A DNA stretch of 49,865 bases from JBEBBU01 sp041158225. GTDB taxonomy: Bacteria > Pseudomonadota > Gammaproteobacteria > Methylococcales > Methylococcaceae. Below are positions 33,541-40,988 of this stretch, in pieces (the first letter of the stretch is position 1; every line of letters starts with the position of its first letter). Both the position numbers and the translations under genes were made by a program. The notes beneath the pieces were generated by a model, which saw only the letters and a program-made list of their open reading frames with translations, was not told where the DNA came from and did no database searches. The stretch lies in NCBI GenBank assembly GCA_041158225.1, contig JBEBBU010000074.1, positions 1 to 49,865 on the forward strand. Direction: 5' to 3'.

Positions 33541-34562
33541 CAGGGAGATACGATGGTGTTCACTATCTTTTTGATGATGCGCGGCAGCAGTTGCGCCTTC
33601 TGCAGTTCCAGGGCCGGGTGCAGGTCCATGCGGTGAATGGCGGCATCATGAAATACATGGCGTATATCTCCCGGTGTCAGATAATTCCTCTCCTGCAGCC
33701 ATGCGTGCACTCTGGCGGCTTTCAGCAGTTGACTCATGCCGCGTGCGCTCAATCCGGTTGAAAGCGGTTTCTCCAGACCGGTGTCGGACAGGATAATGCC
33801 AAATTTTTCGGGATGATGGGTGGCTTGCCACAGCTCAAGCGCGTACTGCTGGATATGGTCGCTTGCGTGCATGTGATTCTGGATGCTTTCAGCAATCGCT
33901 GGCAGTTCGGTGTAACACAGGATACCTGTCGCAAGCTGGCAGATCAGGCTGTCGGTATTATGGTAGCGGGTGTTGAAAATCAGTTCTGCCTGTATTTCGC
34001 GGACATGACTGGTCTCAATGGCAATTTCCATGAGAAAACGGTCGCGGGCGGCTATAGGTATTTCAAAGGTCTCGTCACGCTCAAGAGCGTTTCTGTCCGC
34101 AAACACCTGAAGGTAGGGAAACAGCCATTCCCTGTTGAATGCTCTGGTCTGCCGTTCTGCCATGATGCGTAGCAGTACGGCGTGGATCTGGGGGCGGGCC
34201 CTGTTGATTTCGTTAAAGAAAAAAACCGAGAGATCCTCGCCATGCTGGAGGAGTGGGCCTGGTTCTATTCTGGGTTTGCCGTTCCCGTCAATCTGGGCGT
34301 GATAGAGCAGATCCTGCGGCAACAGATCCACGCTCCCTTCTATGCGTGCGTATTGCCCGCCAAGGCAATGGGCTACGGCTCTGAGCAGGGTGGTTTTGCC
34401 AGTGCCGGCCTGACCTTCCAGCAGGATATGACCGCGTGCAAAAAGGGCAAGAGTAATTTTATGGATGGCATCGTCAAGGCCTATGACGGCCTTGCCGACT
34501 TCTTTCTCGAAACGTTGGGCGCGATGGCGCCAGTCAGCAAGCGTGTTGTCTGGCGCCGCCAC
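33540..34562 (-). CDS. mxaR: MoxR-family AAA+ ATPase MxaR
   Basis: A 340-residue MoxR AAA+ ATPase. Walker A is G50-Q-A-G-T-G-K-T-T. The Walker B stretch reads V-F-F-F-N117-E118-I-N-R-A: the acidic Asp of the MoxR consensus L-x-D-E-I-N-R-A is replaced by Asn, though the catalytic Glu stays. Sensor and lid regions follow. The start is GTG 34562, ten bases downstream of the preceding gene's stop, with AAGG immediately before it; this start gives the usual W-R-x-R-A beginning. It presumably remodels methanol dehydrogenase or the MxaS/C/L VWA proteins during calcium loading. It is not preceded by mxaI, its normal neighbour. Confidence 0.88.
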   Translation of the reverse strand: MAAPDNTLADWRHRAQRFEKEVGKAVIGLDDAIHKITLALFARGHILLEGQAGTGKTTLLRAVAHCLGGQYARIEGSVDLLPQDLLYHAQIDGNGKPRIEPGPLLQHGEDLSVFFFNEINRARPQIHAVLLRIMAERQTRAFNREWLFPYLQVFADRNALERDETFEIPIAARDRFLMEIAIETSHVREIQAELIFNTRYHNTDSLICQLATGILCYTELPAIAESIQNHMHASDHIQQYALELWQATHHPEKFGIILSDTGLEKPLSTGLSARGMSQLLKAARVHAWLQERNYLTPGDIRHVFHDAAIHRMDLHPALELQKAQLLPRIIKKIVNTIVSP

Positions 34563-34571
34563 CTTGGCCCA

Positions 34572-34901
34572 TTACCTGGAGGACTGCGCTTCTTCGATCA
34601 GGGGTTCGAAACGCTTGACCTGTTCCCTGCCAAAAGCAAGCAGTTGCAGTCCGATTTCAAGTACCAGCTGGTAAAGCTGCGGCATGCGGTAAACCTGGAG
34701 CCCGACATAGCCAAGGGCGGCCATGCCAATCATGGCGGCCAGCGCAGTAGGGAATCCAAGCCCTGCAAAAATCCTGATGACCTGAGTCATCAGATCCAGA
34801 GGTAATACGACCAGCATACCGAAATAGACCAGCGTCATGAACATAAACAGAACGTAGGTAACAAATTTGAAAAACTTAGCCAGTATCAGGTTGATTTTCA
34901 T
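34572..34901 (-). CDS. Unknown two-helix membrane protein upstream of mxaR
   Basis: A 109-residue protein with two predicted transmembrane helices (about 14-33 and 43-66) and a cytoplasmic, charged C-terminal helix ending E-E-A-Q-S-S-R. I do not recognise the family. ATG 34901 is chosen because AAGGA lies seven bases upstream. It is co-directional with mxaR and ends ten bases before it, so it is probably the first gene of the mxaRSACKL transcript, taking the place that mxaFJGI usually hold. It could be a new maturation factor or simply a neighbour; nothing in the sequence decides this. Confidence 0.75.
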   Translation of the reverse strand: MKINLILAKFFKFVTYVLFMFMTLVYFGMLVVLPLDLMTQVIRIFAGLGFPTALAAMIGMAALGYVGLQVYRMPQLYQLVLEIGLQLLAFGREQVKRFEPLIEEAQSSR

Positions 34902-34907
34902 GCTGGT

Positions 34908-34928
34908 ATCCTTGGCCGATATAAGGAT
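34908..34928 (-). promoter_or_regulatory. Hairpin that can hide a Shine-Dalgarno sequence
   Basis: Read on the minus strand, ATCCTT (34928-34923) can pair with AAGGAT (34913-34908), closing a 9-base loop. AAGGA is the ribosome binding site of the gene starting at 34901, so the stem would block initiation when formed. Six base pairs is weak, which would suit temperature or ligand control but could be chance. Confidence 0.3.
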
Positions 34929-34940
34929 TTGAATCTGAGA

Positions 34941-34964
34941 AAAGCGGGTCATCTGACCCGCTTT
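34941..34964. terminator. Terminator downstream of the cold-shock gene
   Basis: An 11-bp perfect stem, AAAGCGGGTCA and TGACCCGCTTT, with a 2-base centre. On the minus strand it is followed by a short T-rich tract (TTTTCTCAG). It lies 18 bases after the csp stop and before the mxa-linked operon, so it separates the two transcripts. Confidence 0.75.
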
Positions 34965-34982
34965 CCGGGTACCGCCGGGGCT

Positions 34983-35192
34983 TTAGATCAGGGTGACCTG
35001 ATCAGCCTGTGGGCCCTTGGCTCCCTGTACTTCAACAAATGTTACACGCTGTCCCTCTTTCAGGGTCCGGAAGCCGGATCCCTGAATAGAGCGGAAGTGT
35101 ACGAAAAGATCCGTACCATTTTCGCGCTGAATGAATCCGTATCCCTTCGTTTCGTTGAACCACTTAACGGTCCCTTGTTGCACTTGAGTCAT
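34983..35192 (-). CDS. Cold-shock domain protein (CspA family)
   Basis: A 69-residue single-domain OB-fold nucleic-acid chaperone. RNP1 is K-G-Y-G-F-I and RNP2 is D-L-F-V-H-F. It binds single-stranded RNA and melts secondary structure. It starts G-T-V-K-W-F-N and has the normal family length; the C-terminus ends Q-V-T-L-I. It is followed by its own terminator. The 277 bases upstream, shared with the divergent TPR gene, must hold its promoter and leader; I see no promoter I would defend on that strand. Which Csp paralogue it is cannot be told. Confidence 0.95.
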   Translation of the reverse strand: MTQVQQGTVKWFNETKGYGFIQRENGTDLFVHFRSIQGSGFRTLKEGQRVTFVEVQGAKGPQADQVTLI

Positions 35193-35469
35193 GAACGTCT
35201 CGCTGTAGATCAGTATGAGCCTGGTAAAAGGCCAGATATTTCACGCCGCACGGAGCAGCACCGGCACTGGTACCTATGAGTTACGAGAGTGTATGGAGCA
35301 GGAAGACCTTACAGAGGGGGGGTTGCCACGCTGAATCCACTGCCGCGTTCCCGGTACGCAGTCTGCTGTAGCTTACCTCAGCTTGCATTCATTTCAAACC
35401 TATTTTGCAAAAAATATTTGACTGTCATCGTGTATGATGGCGCTTTGTTTTAAATCCGGAGGTAAAAGC

Positions 35470-36192
35470 ATGACCTTTCATGGCATGTGGCGCTCAGTGG
35501 GAAACTGTCTGGCCGGCGCGGGGATGCTGTTTTTTCTGGGGCTGCCTGTGACATGGGCGGGCGATGTCATGACTGATGTTTATGCTATCCAGTCTGAGTG
35601 GGAGCAGGCTTTTTACCGGATGCCCGATGCTGAAAAACCAGCCCGTTACCGTAATCTTATCGCCCGTCTGCAGGTGCTGGCAGCCAAATATCCCTACCGT
35701 CCCGAGCCACTCATCATGGAGGCTATTGTCCTTTGTACCTATGCGGGTGCCGAGTGGGGGCTCAGTTCGCTGACCCGGCTGGATCAGGCCAGGGCTTTGC
35801 TGGAGCGGTCTCTGGAAATGGATCCGGCAGCGATGGAGGGATCAGCCTATATCACGCTTGGTAACCTCTATTACCGTCTGCCGGGCTGGCCCATTTCCTA
35901 TGGCGATGATGATAAGGCTGAATATTCCCTGCGTAAGGCACTGGAGCTGTTTCCCAATGGCCTGGATGCCAACTACTTCTTCGCCGATTTTCTGATAGAG
36001 GATGACCGTGAAGAAGAGGCATTGCCTTATCTGGTCAGGGCCGAATCAGCACCAACACGTCCCCATCAGGTACTTTCTGATGCCAAGCTCAAAGAACAGG
36101 TGGATGCCGCCCTGCGTCATTATCACTCACGTGAGTCTGGGCATGGTGACTTTTTTTCCCAGTTCATGCCGGTTCTGGAGCACGGCAAATAA
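35470..36192 (+). CDS. Exported TPR protein
   Basis: A 240-residue protein with a signal peptide (cleavage near T-W-A-G, residue 30) and helical repeats. Tetratricopeptide-like units are visible as A-R-A-L-L-E-R-S-L-E-M-D-P, then A-E-Y-S-L-R-K-A-L-E-L-F-P-N-G and A-L-P-Y-L-V-R-A-E-S-A. It resembles the TatT-type solute-binding TPR proteins in the spacing of repeats, but this is not certain. The start at 35470 has GGAGGT seven bases upstream. It stands alone between divergent csp and convergent ridA (18-base gap). Confidence 0.8.
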   Translation: MTFHGMWRSVGNCLAGAGMLFFLGLPVTWAGDVMTDVYAIQSEWEQAFYRMPDAEKPARYRNLIARLQVLAAKYPYRPEPLIMEAIVLCTYAGAEWGLSSLTRLDQARALLERSLEMDPAAMEGSAYITLGNLYYRLPGWPISYGDDDKAEYSLRKALELFPNGLDANYFFADFLIEDDREEEALPYLVRAESAPTRPHQVLSDAKLKEQVDAALRHYHSRESGHGDFFSQFMPVLEHGK

Positions 36193-36210
36193 CCGGCGCT
36201 GAGGCCTTCT

Positions 36211-36594
36211 TCAGCCAAGGATCATGACGCCGTCCATTTCAACGCCTGCGCCACGCGGGAGTGCGGCTACGCCAATGGCCGCGCGAGCGGGGTAGGGGGC
36301 AGAGAAATAGGCGGCCATGATTTCATTGACCAGCGGAAAATGTTGCAGGTCGGTCAGGTAAATATTGAGCTTGACGATGTCATTGAGGGTGCCACCTGAT
36401 GCGCGTGCAACCGCGGAAAGGTTATCAAAAACACGGCGGATCTGGACGCTCATGTCGCCTTCCACCATCTGCATGCTTACGGGATCCAGCGGAATCTGCC
36501 CAGAGAGATAGATGGTGTTGCCCGTCCGAATAGCCTGTGAATAGGTGCCAATGGCTTCGGGGGCTTCGCTGGTATGAATGATTTCGCGATTCAT
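36211..36594 (-). CDS. ridA: RidA family enamine/imine deaminase
   Basis: A 127-residue trimeric YjgF/RidA protein that hydrolyses reactive 2-aminoacrylate and other imines. Family signature: P-A-R-A-A-I-G-V-A-A-L-P-R-G-A-G-V-E-M-D, with the catalytic Arg in P-A-R. Y-S-Q-A-I and the L-S-G-Q-I-P strand are also present. It overlaps the spoT stop by four bases (ATGA) and is last in rpoZ-spoT-ridA, the usual gammaproteobacterial arrangement. Confidence 0.96.
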   Translation of the reverse strand: MNREIIHTSEAPEAIGTYSQAIRTGNTIYLSGQIPLDPVSMQMVEGDMSVQIRRVFDNLSAVARASGGTLNDIVKLNIYLTDLQHFPLVNEIMAAYFSAPYPARAAIGVAALPRGAGVEMDGVMILG

Positions 36595-38762
36595 GCTGTT
36601 TTTTTCCTTGTGTCGGATTTGACGCGGGTAATTTTGAGTACGACCTTGAGATGACGTAATTCCCGCATGACATTGGCAAGGTGGATCCTGTCCTTGACCT
36701 TGAGCGTAATGATGTCAGTGGATGTCTGGTCATCCTGGTTGATGATGGAAATGTTTTCGATGTTGGCGCTCATTCTCGAAATGGCTGACGCAATTTTGGC
36801 CAGTGTACCCAGCTGGTTAAGCAGTTCGAGGCGAATGATGGTGGTGAACTCGCCGCTAACCTCCGTTGACCATTCAAGGCTGAGCGGATCCATGTTTTTC
36901 TTGCTCAGTTCGCTCAGCTGCGCGCACTCGGACTGATGCACCGTGATGCCTTTCCCTGGGTTGAAAAAACCGATGATCGGGTCGCCTGGAATGGGGCGGC
37001 AACACTTGGCCAGACTGACCAGTATGCCTTCAGTGCCCTTGAGAATGAGCGGGGTCGGTGTATAGGCTGGACTGCCTGATGGCGTCCCGTTTCTGAGCAG
37101 TAGTTTCTGGGCCACCAGAAAAGGCAGCCGGTTGCCGAGACCGAGTTCTTCCTGCAGTTGTTCCAGCGAGTCCAGATTCATTTCCCTGAGCGTGGCGCGC
37201 AGTGCCCGCGGTGTAATCTGTTCAAGAGAGGTGGCGTGCGCTGACAGTTCCTGTTCCAGCAGGCGTCGACCCAGTTGCGAGGCTTCTTCCTGACGGAAGG
37301 AGCGCATATGGGTGCGTACCGCCGCACGTGCTTTCGCTGTTACCAGATAATTGAGCCACTGGGGATTGGGGCGCGCCCAGGGAGCGGTGATGATTTCGAC
37401 TGTCTGGCCGTTCTGCAGGGGGGTGTGCAGGGGAACCAGCACGCGGTCGATGCGCGCTGATACGCAGGTGTTGCCAATGCCTGTATGGACAGCATAGGCA
37501 AAATCGACAGGAGTTGCGCCGCGTGGCAGTTTGATCACTCTTCCCTTGGGGGTGAATACATAAACTTCGTGCTGGAACAGGTCAACCTTGAGGTTGTCCA
37601 GAAACTCCATGGAATCGCCAGCGGTTTTCTGTATCTCCAGCAGTTCTCGCAGCCATTCATGGGCGCGTGCCTGACTGTTGGCAGCCTGTTCCTTGTCACT
37701 TTTGTAAAGCCAGTGCGCTGCAATACCGGATTCCGCTGTCTGGTGCATGGCGCGCGTCCTGATCTGCATTTCCAGAGGAAGGCCGAAAGGTCCGACCAGT
37801 ACGGTATGCAGGGACTGATAGCCATTGCCCTTGGGAACCGCGATATAGTCCTTGAATCTGCCGGGAATGGGTTTGTAGAGCGTGTGTGCGAGCCCAAGCG
37901 TCCGGTAACATTCGTCAATGGTATCGACAATGATACGGAAAGCATAAACATCGTAGACCTGGGAAAATGGCAGATGCTTGCTCCGCATTTTCTGGTACAG
38001 GCTATAGAGATGTTTTTCCCGGCCAATGACTCTGGCATGCACCAGTCCGGCCTCACTCAGTCGGGCATGCAGGGTCTTTTCCACCGTGGCCACGATTTCC
38101 TTGCGGTGGCCGCGATTTCTGCGGACAGTGCTGTTCAGGACCCGGTAACGGAACGGGTGCATGGCGCCGAAGCCAAGATCCTCCAGTTCCAGTCTGACCT
38201 CGTTCATGCCCAGCCGGTTGGCTATAGGCGCATAGATATCAAGGGTTTCACGGGCAATGCGCCGCCGCCTTTCAGGCGTCATGGCTTCCATGGTGCGCAT
38301 GTTATGTAGCCGGTCTGCCAGTTTGACCATGATCACGCGCAGATCCTTGACCATGGCCATGACCATCTTGCGCACATTTCTGGCCTGGGCTTCCGCTCTT
38401 GACTTGCAGTCGAGTTGCGTCAGTTTGCTGACGCCGTCCACAAGGTCGGCAACCTCGCTGCCAAATCGGGATGCCAGTTCTTCCTTGCTGACCGGTGTAT
38501 CTTCAATCACGTCGTGCAGGATGGCAGCCATGATACCCTTGGCGTCCATACGCATTTCGGAGAGGATCAGGGCCACTGACAACGGATGGCAGATATAAGG
38601 CTCTCCGCTGACGCGGAACTGGCCGCTGTGCGCCTGTTCGGCAAGCGCATAGGCTTCCCGCACCTTCTGGACTTGCGGCTGATCCAGATAGTGTCCGGTC
38701 TGTTCGCACAGTCGCTGCAGCAGTTTTTCCTGCGGCAGCTCCGTTTTCAAGTCCGTAAGCAC
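36591..38762 (-). CDS. spoT: Bifunctional (p)ppGpp synthetase/hydrolase SpoT
   Basis: A 723-residue long RelA/SpoT homolog. The HD hydrolase domain is intact (I-C-H-P-L-S-V-A, I-L-H-D-V-I-E-D-T and K-L-A-D-R-L-H-N-M-R). The synthetase domain follows with Y-A-F-R-I-I-V, G-R-F-K-D-Y-I-A and G-Y-Q-S-L-H-T, then TGS (V-Y-V-F-T-P-K-G-R-V) and a C-terminal ACT domain. Both activities are therefore expected. The start is GTG at 38762, ten bases after rpoZ. It controls the stringent response together with carbon and fatty-acid starvation signals. Confidence 0.97.
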   Translation of the reverse strand: MLTDLKTELPQEKLLQRLCEQTGHYLDQPQVQKVREAYALAEQAHSGQFRVSGEPYICHPLSVALILSEMRMDAKGIMAAILHDVIEDTPVSKEELASRFGSEVADLVDGVSKLTQLDCKSRAEAQARNVRKMVMAMVKDLRVIMVKLADRLHNMRTMEAMTPERRRRIARETLDIYAPIANRLGMNEVRLELEDLGFGAMHPFRYRVLNSTVRRNRGHRKEIVATVEKTLHARLSEAGLVHARVIGREKHLYSLYQKMRSKHLPFSQVYDVYAFRIIVDTIDECYRTLGLAHTLYKPIPGRFKDYIAVPKGNGYQSLHTVLVGPFGLPLEMQIRTRAMHQTAESGIAAHWLYKSDKEQAANSQARAHEWLRELLEIQKTAGDSMEFLDNLKVDLFQHEVYVFTPKGRVIKLPRGATPVDFAYAVHTGIGNTCVSARIDRVLVPLHTPLQNGQTVEIITAPWARPNPQWLNYLVTAKARAAVRTHMRSFRQEEASQLGRRLLEQELSAHATSLEQITPRALRATLREMNLDSLEQLQEELGLGNRLPFLVAQKLLLRNGTPSGSPAYTPTPLILKGTEGILVSLAKCCRPIPGDPIIGFFNPGKGITVHQSECAQLSELSKKNMDPLSLEWSTEVSGEFTTIIRLELLNQLGTLAKIASAISRMSANIENISIINQDDQTSTDIITLKVKDRIHLANVMRELRHLKVVLKITRVKSDTRKKTA

Positions 38763-38771
38763 GGCTGCAAG

Positions 38772-39059
38772 CTAGATGCCGTCCTCAAATTCACCAAGAT
38801 CCTCATCCCTGATGATCATGGTTTGCGGACGCTCAATGGTATAGCGGTCTTCACGTATTTTTTCGTGGATGTAGGCTGCGGTGATTTCGCCTCCAGCGAT
38901 CTCGCGCAGCGCGACTACGGTCGGTTTATCGTTGTCCCAGTCGACTCTGGCATCTTCACGGTGCCGCTCCAGCACACGTGCGCGCTTGGTTGCCAGCAGA
39001 ACCAGCTGGAAACGGTTGTCTACCTTGTCGAGGCAGTCTTCTACGGTGACTCTGGCCAT
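38772..39059 (-). CDS. rpoZ: RNA polymerase omega subunit
   Basis: A 95-residue protein beginning M-A-R-V-T-V-E-D-C-L with N-R-F-Q-L-V-L-L-A-T-K-R-A-R, the conserved helix binding the beta-prime C-terminus, and A-L-R-E-I-A-G-G. It stabilises RNA polymerase assembly and forms part of the ppGpp site. ATG 39059 is the family start; the longer open frame upstream runs into pgk. It precedes spoT by ten bases. In E. coli gmk lies upstream of rpoZ; here it is pgk, 40 bases away. Confidence 0.97.
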   Translation of the reverse strand: MARVTVEDCLDKVDNRFQLVLLATKRARVLERHREDARVDWDNDKPTVVALREIAGGEITAAYIHEKIREDRYTIERPQTMIIRDEDLGEFEDGI

Positions 39060-39099
39060 GTGGATTCCTTGATAGTCTGGCTTGATGATAATGGGGGTG

Positions 39100-40281
39100 T
39101 CAGCGGGGCTGGTGGCGCTGTTCCAGCATGCGGACGGCAGGCAGAATCCTGCCTTCCAGAAACTCCAGAAAGGCGCCCCCGCCCGTTGAAATATAGGAGA
39201 TACCGTCGGCAATGCCATATTTGTCAATGGCGGCCAGCGTATCGCCGCCGCCTGCAATCGAAAACGCGGAGCTGGCAGCAATGGCGCGCCCCAGAGTCTC
39301 CGTGCCTTTGCCAAACTGGTCGAACTCGAACACACCCACCGGGCCATTCCAGACGATAGAGCCAGCCCTGCTCAGCAGGGAGGCATACAGGGCGGCTGTC
39401 TCGGGGCCTATGTCAAAGATCATGTCGTCATCATCCAGCGCGTCCACAGACTTGATAACGGCGGGTTCTGAAGGGTCAAAGCGCTTGCCGGTGACCACAT
39501 CTACTGGTATCGGGATTTCACGTCCTGCATCCGCTGCGGCCTGCATGAGTCTTGCCGCCTCGCTGACCAGATCGGGTTCATACAGTGATTTGCCGATATT
39601 ATGACCGGCAGCCTTGATGAATGTGTTGGCGATGCCCCCCCCGACAATCAACTGGTCAACAACGGTTGACAGGCTGTCAAGCACCGTCAGTTTGCTGGAA
39701 ACCTTGGAGCCACCGACAATGGCAACCAGAGGGCGTGCAGGGGCTTTCAGTGCTTTGCCGAGCGCGTCCAGTTCTTCGGTCAGCAGCAGGCCGGCACACG
39801 CTACGGGCGCATAGAGGCCGGCACCGTGGGTGGATGCTTCAGCCCGGTGTGCGGTACCAAAAGCGTCCATTACGTAGATGTCGCAAAGCGCGGCCAGTTG
39901 CCGCGCCAGTCCTTCATCATCCTTTTTTTCACCGCGGTTGAAGCGTACATTCTCGAGAAGCACGACTTCACCTGGAGCGACGGCAACCCCATTCAGGTAG
40001 TCGGTGACCAGTTTCACCGGCTGCTGCAAAAGATGGCTGAGCGCATCAGCAACAGGTGCCAGAGATAGTCCGGGACTGGCTTCACCTTCAACCGGGCGCC
40101 CAAGGTGCGACATGACCATGACGGCGGCACCCTGATCAAGCGCATGGCGGATGGTGGGAATGCTCGCACGGATGCGTGCATCGCTGGTGATCACGCCGTC
40201 AGCAACGGGCACATTAAGATCCTGCCTGATCAGAACTCTTTTGTCCTTGAGTTCCAGATCCGTAATACGTGTAAAGGTCAT
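39100..40281 (-). CDS. pgk: Phosphoglycerate kinase
   Basis: A 393-residue glycolytic and gluconeogenic kinase (1,3-bisphosphoglycerate + ADP to 3-phosphoglycerate + ATP). Substrate-binding R-Q-D-L-N-V-P, L-E-N-V-R-F, K-V-S-S-K-L and the C-terminal nucleotide loop G-G-G-D-T-L-A-A all match. The start ATG 40281 gives M-T-F-T-R-I-T-D-L; the longer open frame is not needed. It is usually beside gapA, tktA or fba; here it sits between a redoxin gene (17 bases) and rpoZ. Confidence 0.97.
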   Translation of the reverse strand: MTFTRITDLELKDKRVLIRQDLNVPVADGVITSDARIRASIPTIRHALDQGAAVMVMSHLGRPVEGEASPGLSLAPVADALSHLLQQPVKLVTDYLNGVAVAPGEVVLLENVRFNRGEKKDDEGLARQLAALCDIYVMDAFGTAHRAEASTHGAGLYAPVACAGLLLTEELDALGKALKAPARPLVAIVGGSKVSSKLTVLDSLSTVVDQLIVGGGIANTFIKAAGHNIGKSLYEPDLVSEAARLMQAAADAGREIPIPVDVVTGKRFDPSEPAVIKSVDALDDDDMIFDIGPETAALYASLLSRAGSIVWNGPVGVFEFDQFGKGTETLGRAIAASSAFSIAGGGDTLAAIDKYGIADGISYISTGGGAFLEFLEGRILPAVRMLEQRHQPR

Positions 40282-40298
40282 CGTCGTTATCCTAAGGT

Positions 40299-40859
40299 TC
40301 AGGTGGGCTGGCGCCATTTAATGGAGCATCCGATACTGGGAACCTGCTGCTGTGGGCCCTTGCCGGTTGCTGCAATCTGCAGCATGGCCTCGTAGAGTTC
40401 TCTCGGGCTGTCAGCAGGAGCAGGGTCGCGCCGGCTGGCATCCAGTCTGCCACGGTACTGAAGTTCAAGGTTGGCGTTATAACCAAAAAAGTCTGGAGTA
40501 CAGACTGCGCCATAGGCCTGGGCGATGTCCTGACTGGCATCAAGAAGGTAAGGGAAAGAAAAATGCCAGTCGTCGGCAATCCGTTGCATGTTTTCGAAAC
40601 TGTCCTCTGGATAGGCTTCCGTGTCGTTGGACATGATGGCTGCCACGCCGATACCTGCTGCCATGAGGTCATTGGCATCCCTGACCACTCTGTCATGCAC
40701 TGCCTTGACATAAGGACAATGATTGCAGATGAACATGATCAACAGTCCGCGGGGGCCCCGGCAGGCATCCAGTGTCCAGATGCGGCCGTCTGTGCCCGGC
40801 AGGCTGAAGTCAATGGCGGGTTTGCCGAAATCGCAGATGGGGGTTTCGAGGCTTGCCAT
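40299..40859 (-). CDS. Thioredoxin-like redoxin (AhpC/TSA fold)
   Basis: A 186-residue cytoplasmic protein of the peroxiredoxin/thioredoxin-like superfamily, with the redox motif C-N-H-C-P-Y-V after the first strand (I-M-F-I) and a second C-T-P-D-F-F segment. No signal peptide. These C-x-x-C proteins are common but of unassigned substrate. It lies 17 bases upstream of pgk on the same strand and may be co-transcribed. Confidence 0.88.
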   Translation of the reverse strand: MASLETPICDFGKPAIDFSLPGTDGRIWTLDACRGPRGLLIMFICNHCPYVKAVHDRVVRDANDLMAAGIGVAAIMSNDTEAYPEDSFENMQRIADDWHFSFPYLLDASQDIAQAYGAVCTPDFFGYNANLELQYRGRLDASRRDPAPADSPRELYEAMLQIAATGKGPQQQVPSIGCSIKWRQPT

Positions 40860-40988
40860 GGCAATATTCCGGTTTACAAAAGTGGAGTGTAATGATAGCA
40901 GAGTCCAGAGGGCAGGTCACAGTCTCTGCGGTGACTGTCTATTGACACGGGATCAATCTAGAATGTCAGTCTGTTTCTGCCTGACTGG

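Noticed and set aside
35400..35440. TTGACT and TATGAT as a promoter for the TPR gene
   Set aside because: The two hexamers are only nine bases apart, too close for a sigma-70 pair, and no better partner fits either.
37485..38309. 274-codon open frame on the plus strand
   Set aside because: It lies entirely antisense to spoT, whose protein is clearly conserved; no ribosome binding site or recognisable domain. It is a shadow frame.
40942..40964. TTGACA with TAGAAT upstream of the VWA gene
   Set aside because: Spacing is 11 bases. A promoter is probably nearby but these two hexamers do not make one.
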